A stretch of DNA of 64,000 bases from Dehalogenimonas etheniformans (GTDB lineage: Bacteria > Chloroflexota > Dehalococcoidia > Dehalococcoidales > Dehalococcoidaceae). The notes under the pieces were generated by a model, which saw nothing but the letters and a program-made list of their open reading frames with translations, did no database searches and was not told the DNA's origin. The first letter of the stretch is position 1; every line of letters begins with the position of its first letter. This document shows positions 63,893 to 64,000 of the stretch, in pieces. The stretch covers positions 186,001 to 250,000 of the forward strand of contig NZ_CP058566.2 in the NCBI RefSeq assembly GCF_014672715.2, given 5' to 3'. Position numbers and translations under genes: made by a program.

Positions 63893-64000
63893 CAATCGAA
63901 GCACCTGAAGGGATCCTAAACCAAAAGGTGGAGCCATGACCCAGTTCCGAACAATAACCAATTGAACCTTGATGGGCTTCAACAATAGCGCGGCAGATCG

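Overview
The window looks like a chromosome segment from an organohalide-respiring member of the Dehalococcoidia (Chloroflexota), most likely Dehalogenimonas or a close relative. The evidence is three Tat-exported reductive dehalogenase genes (rdhA) with the typical RRDFMK leader and two [4Fe-4S] motifs, a corrinoid-salvage operon under a cobalamin riboswitch, a short 'core' methionine synthase instead of MetE or MetH, and giant multi-PAS sensor kinases. This placement is inferred from gene content; no database search was possible.

Layout. 1-1.5 kb: the tail of a transposase and a DNA methyltransferase fused to a nuclease-like domain. 1.6-2.05 kb: bacterioferritin on the minus strand. 2.46-22.5 kb: one long plus-strand str-S10-spc-alpha-type ribosomal cluster (rpsL to rpsI) with a consensus promoter, a terminator-like hairpin in its leader, no tuf gene, and a terminator at the end. 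22.6-26.3 kb: a 48-residue Cys/Trp-rich protein and two tandem rdhA genes without rdhB, behind a leader with two hairpins that share a loop sequence. 26.7-40.3 kb: minus-strand metabolic genes, namely a P-type ATPase, phosphosugar isomerase and mutase, the SAM cycle (metK, ahcY, core methionine synthase) and methylthioadenosine salvage (mtnP, mtnA). 40.5-47.9 kb: a two-gene PAS signalling operon, a 1758-residue soluble histidine kinase and a membrane PAS sensor that is frameshifted at a C5 run. 48.4-49.3 kb: a split hotdog hydratase pair. 49.3-54.5 kb: GNAT, HEAT-repeat and PAC2 proteins and a TldD/TldE pair. 55.2-61.3 kb: a minus-strand operon with a radical SAM protein, cbiZ, cbiB, cobO, a nitrilase-family protein and a divergent B12-type ribonucleotide reductase, ending in a doubly frameshifted DMP19-like pseudogene. 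61.3-64 kb: the cobalamin riboswitch, a third rdhA and an OmpR-type response regulator.

How the parts fit. RdhA enzymes need a cobamide, and Dehalococcoidia salvage cobamides rather than make them. The riboswitch-controlled genes cover salvage steps (adenosylation, cobinamide amide hydrolysis, aminopropanol attachment) directly downstream of an rdhA. SAM-cycle and MTA-salvage genes recycle the products of methylation and polyamine synthesis. The least explained items are the ribonucleotide reductase homologue that lacks expected residues but sits in the B12 operon, the 48-residue Cys/Trp protein, the rdhA leader hairpins, and a roughly 50-bp promoter-like block duplicated near 48.2 and 55.2 kb. 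The rdhA, cobamide and methyltransferase genes appear clearly more AT-rich than the ribosomal genes, judged by eye and consistent with an accessory origin.
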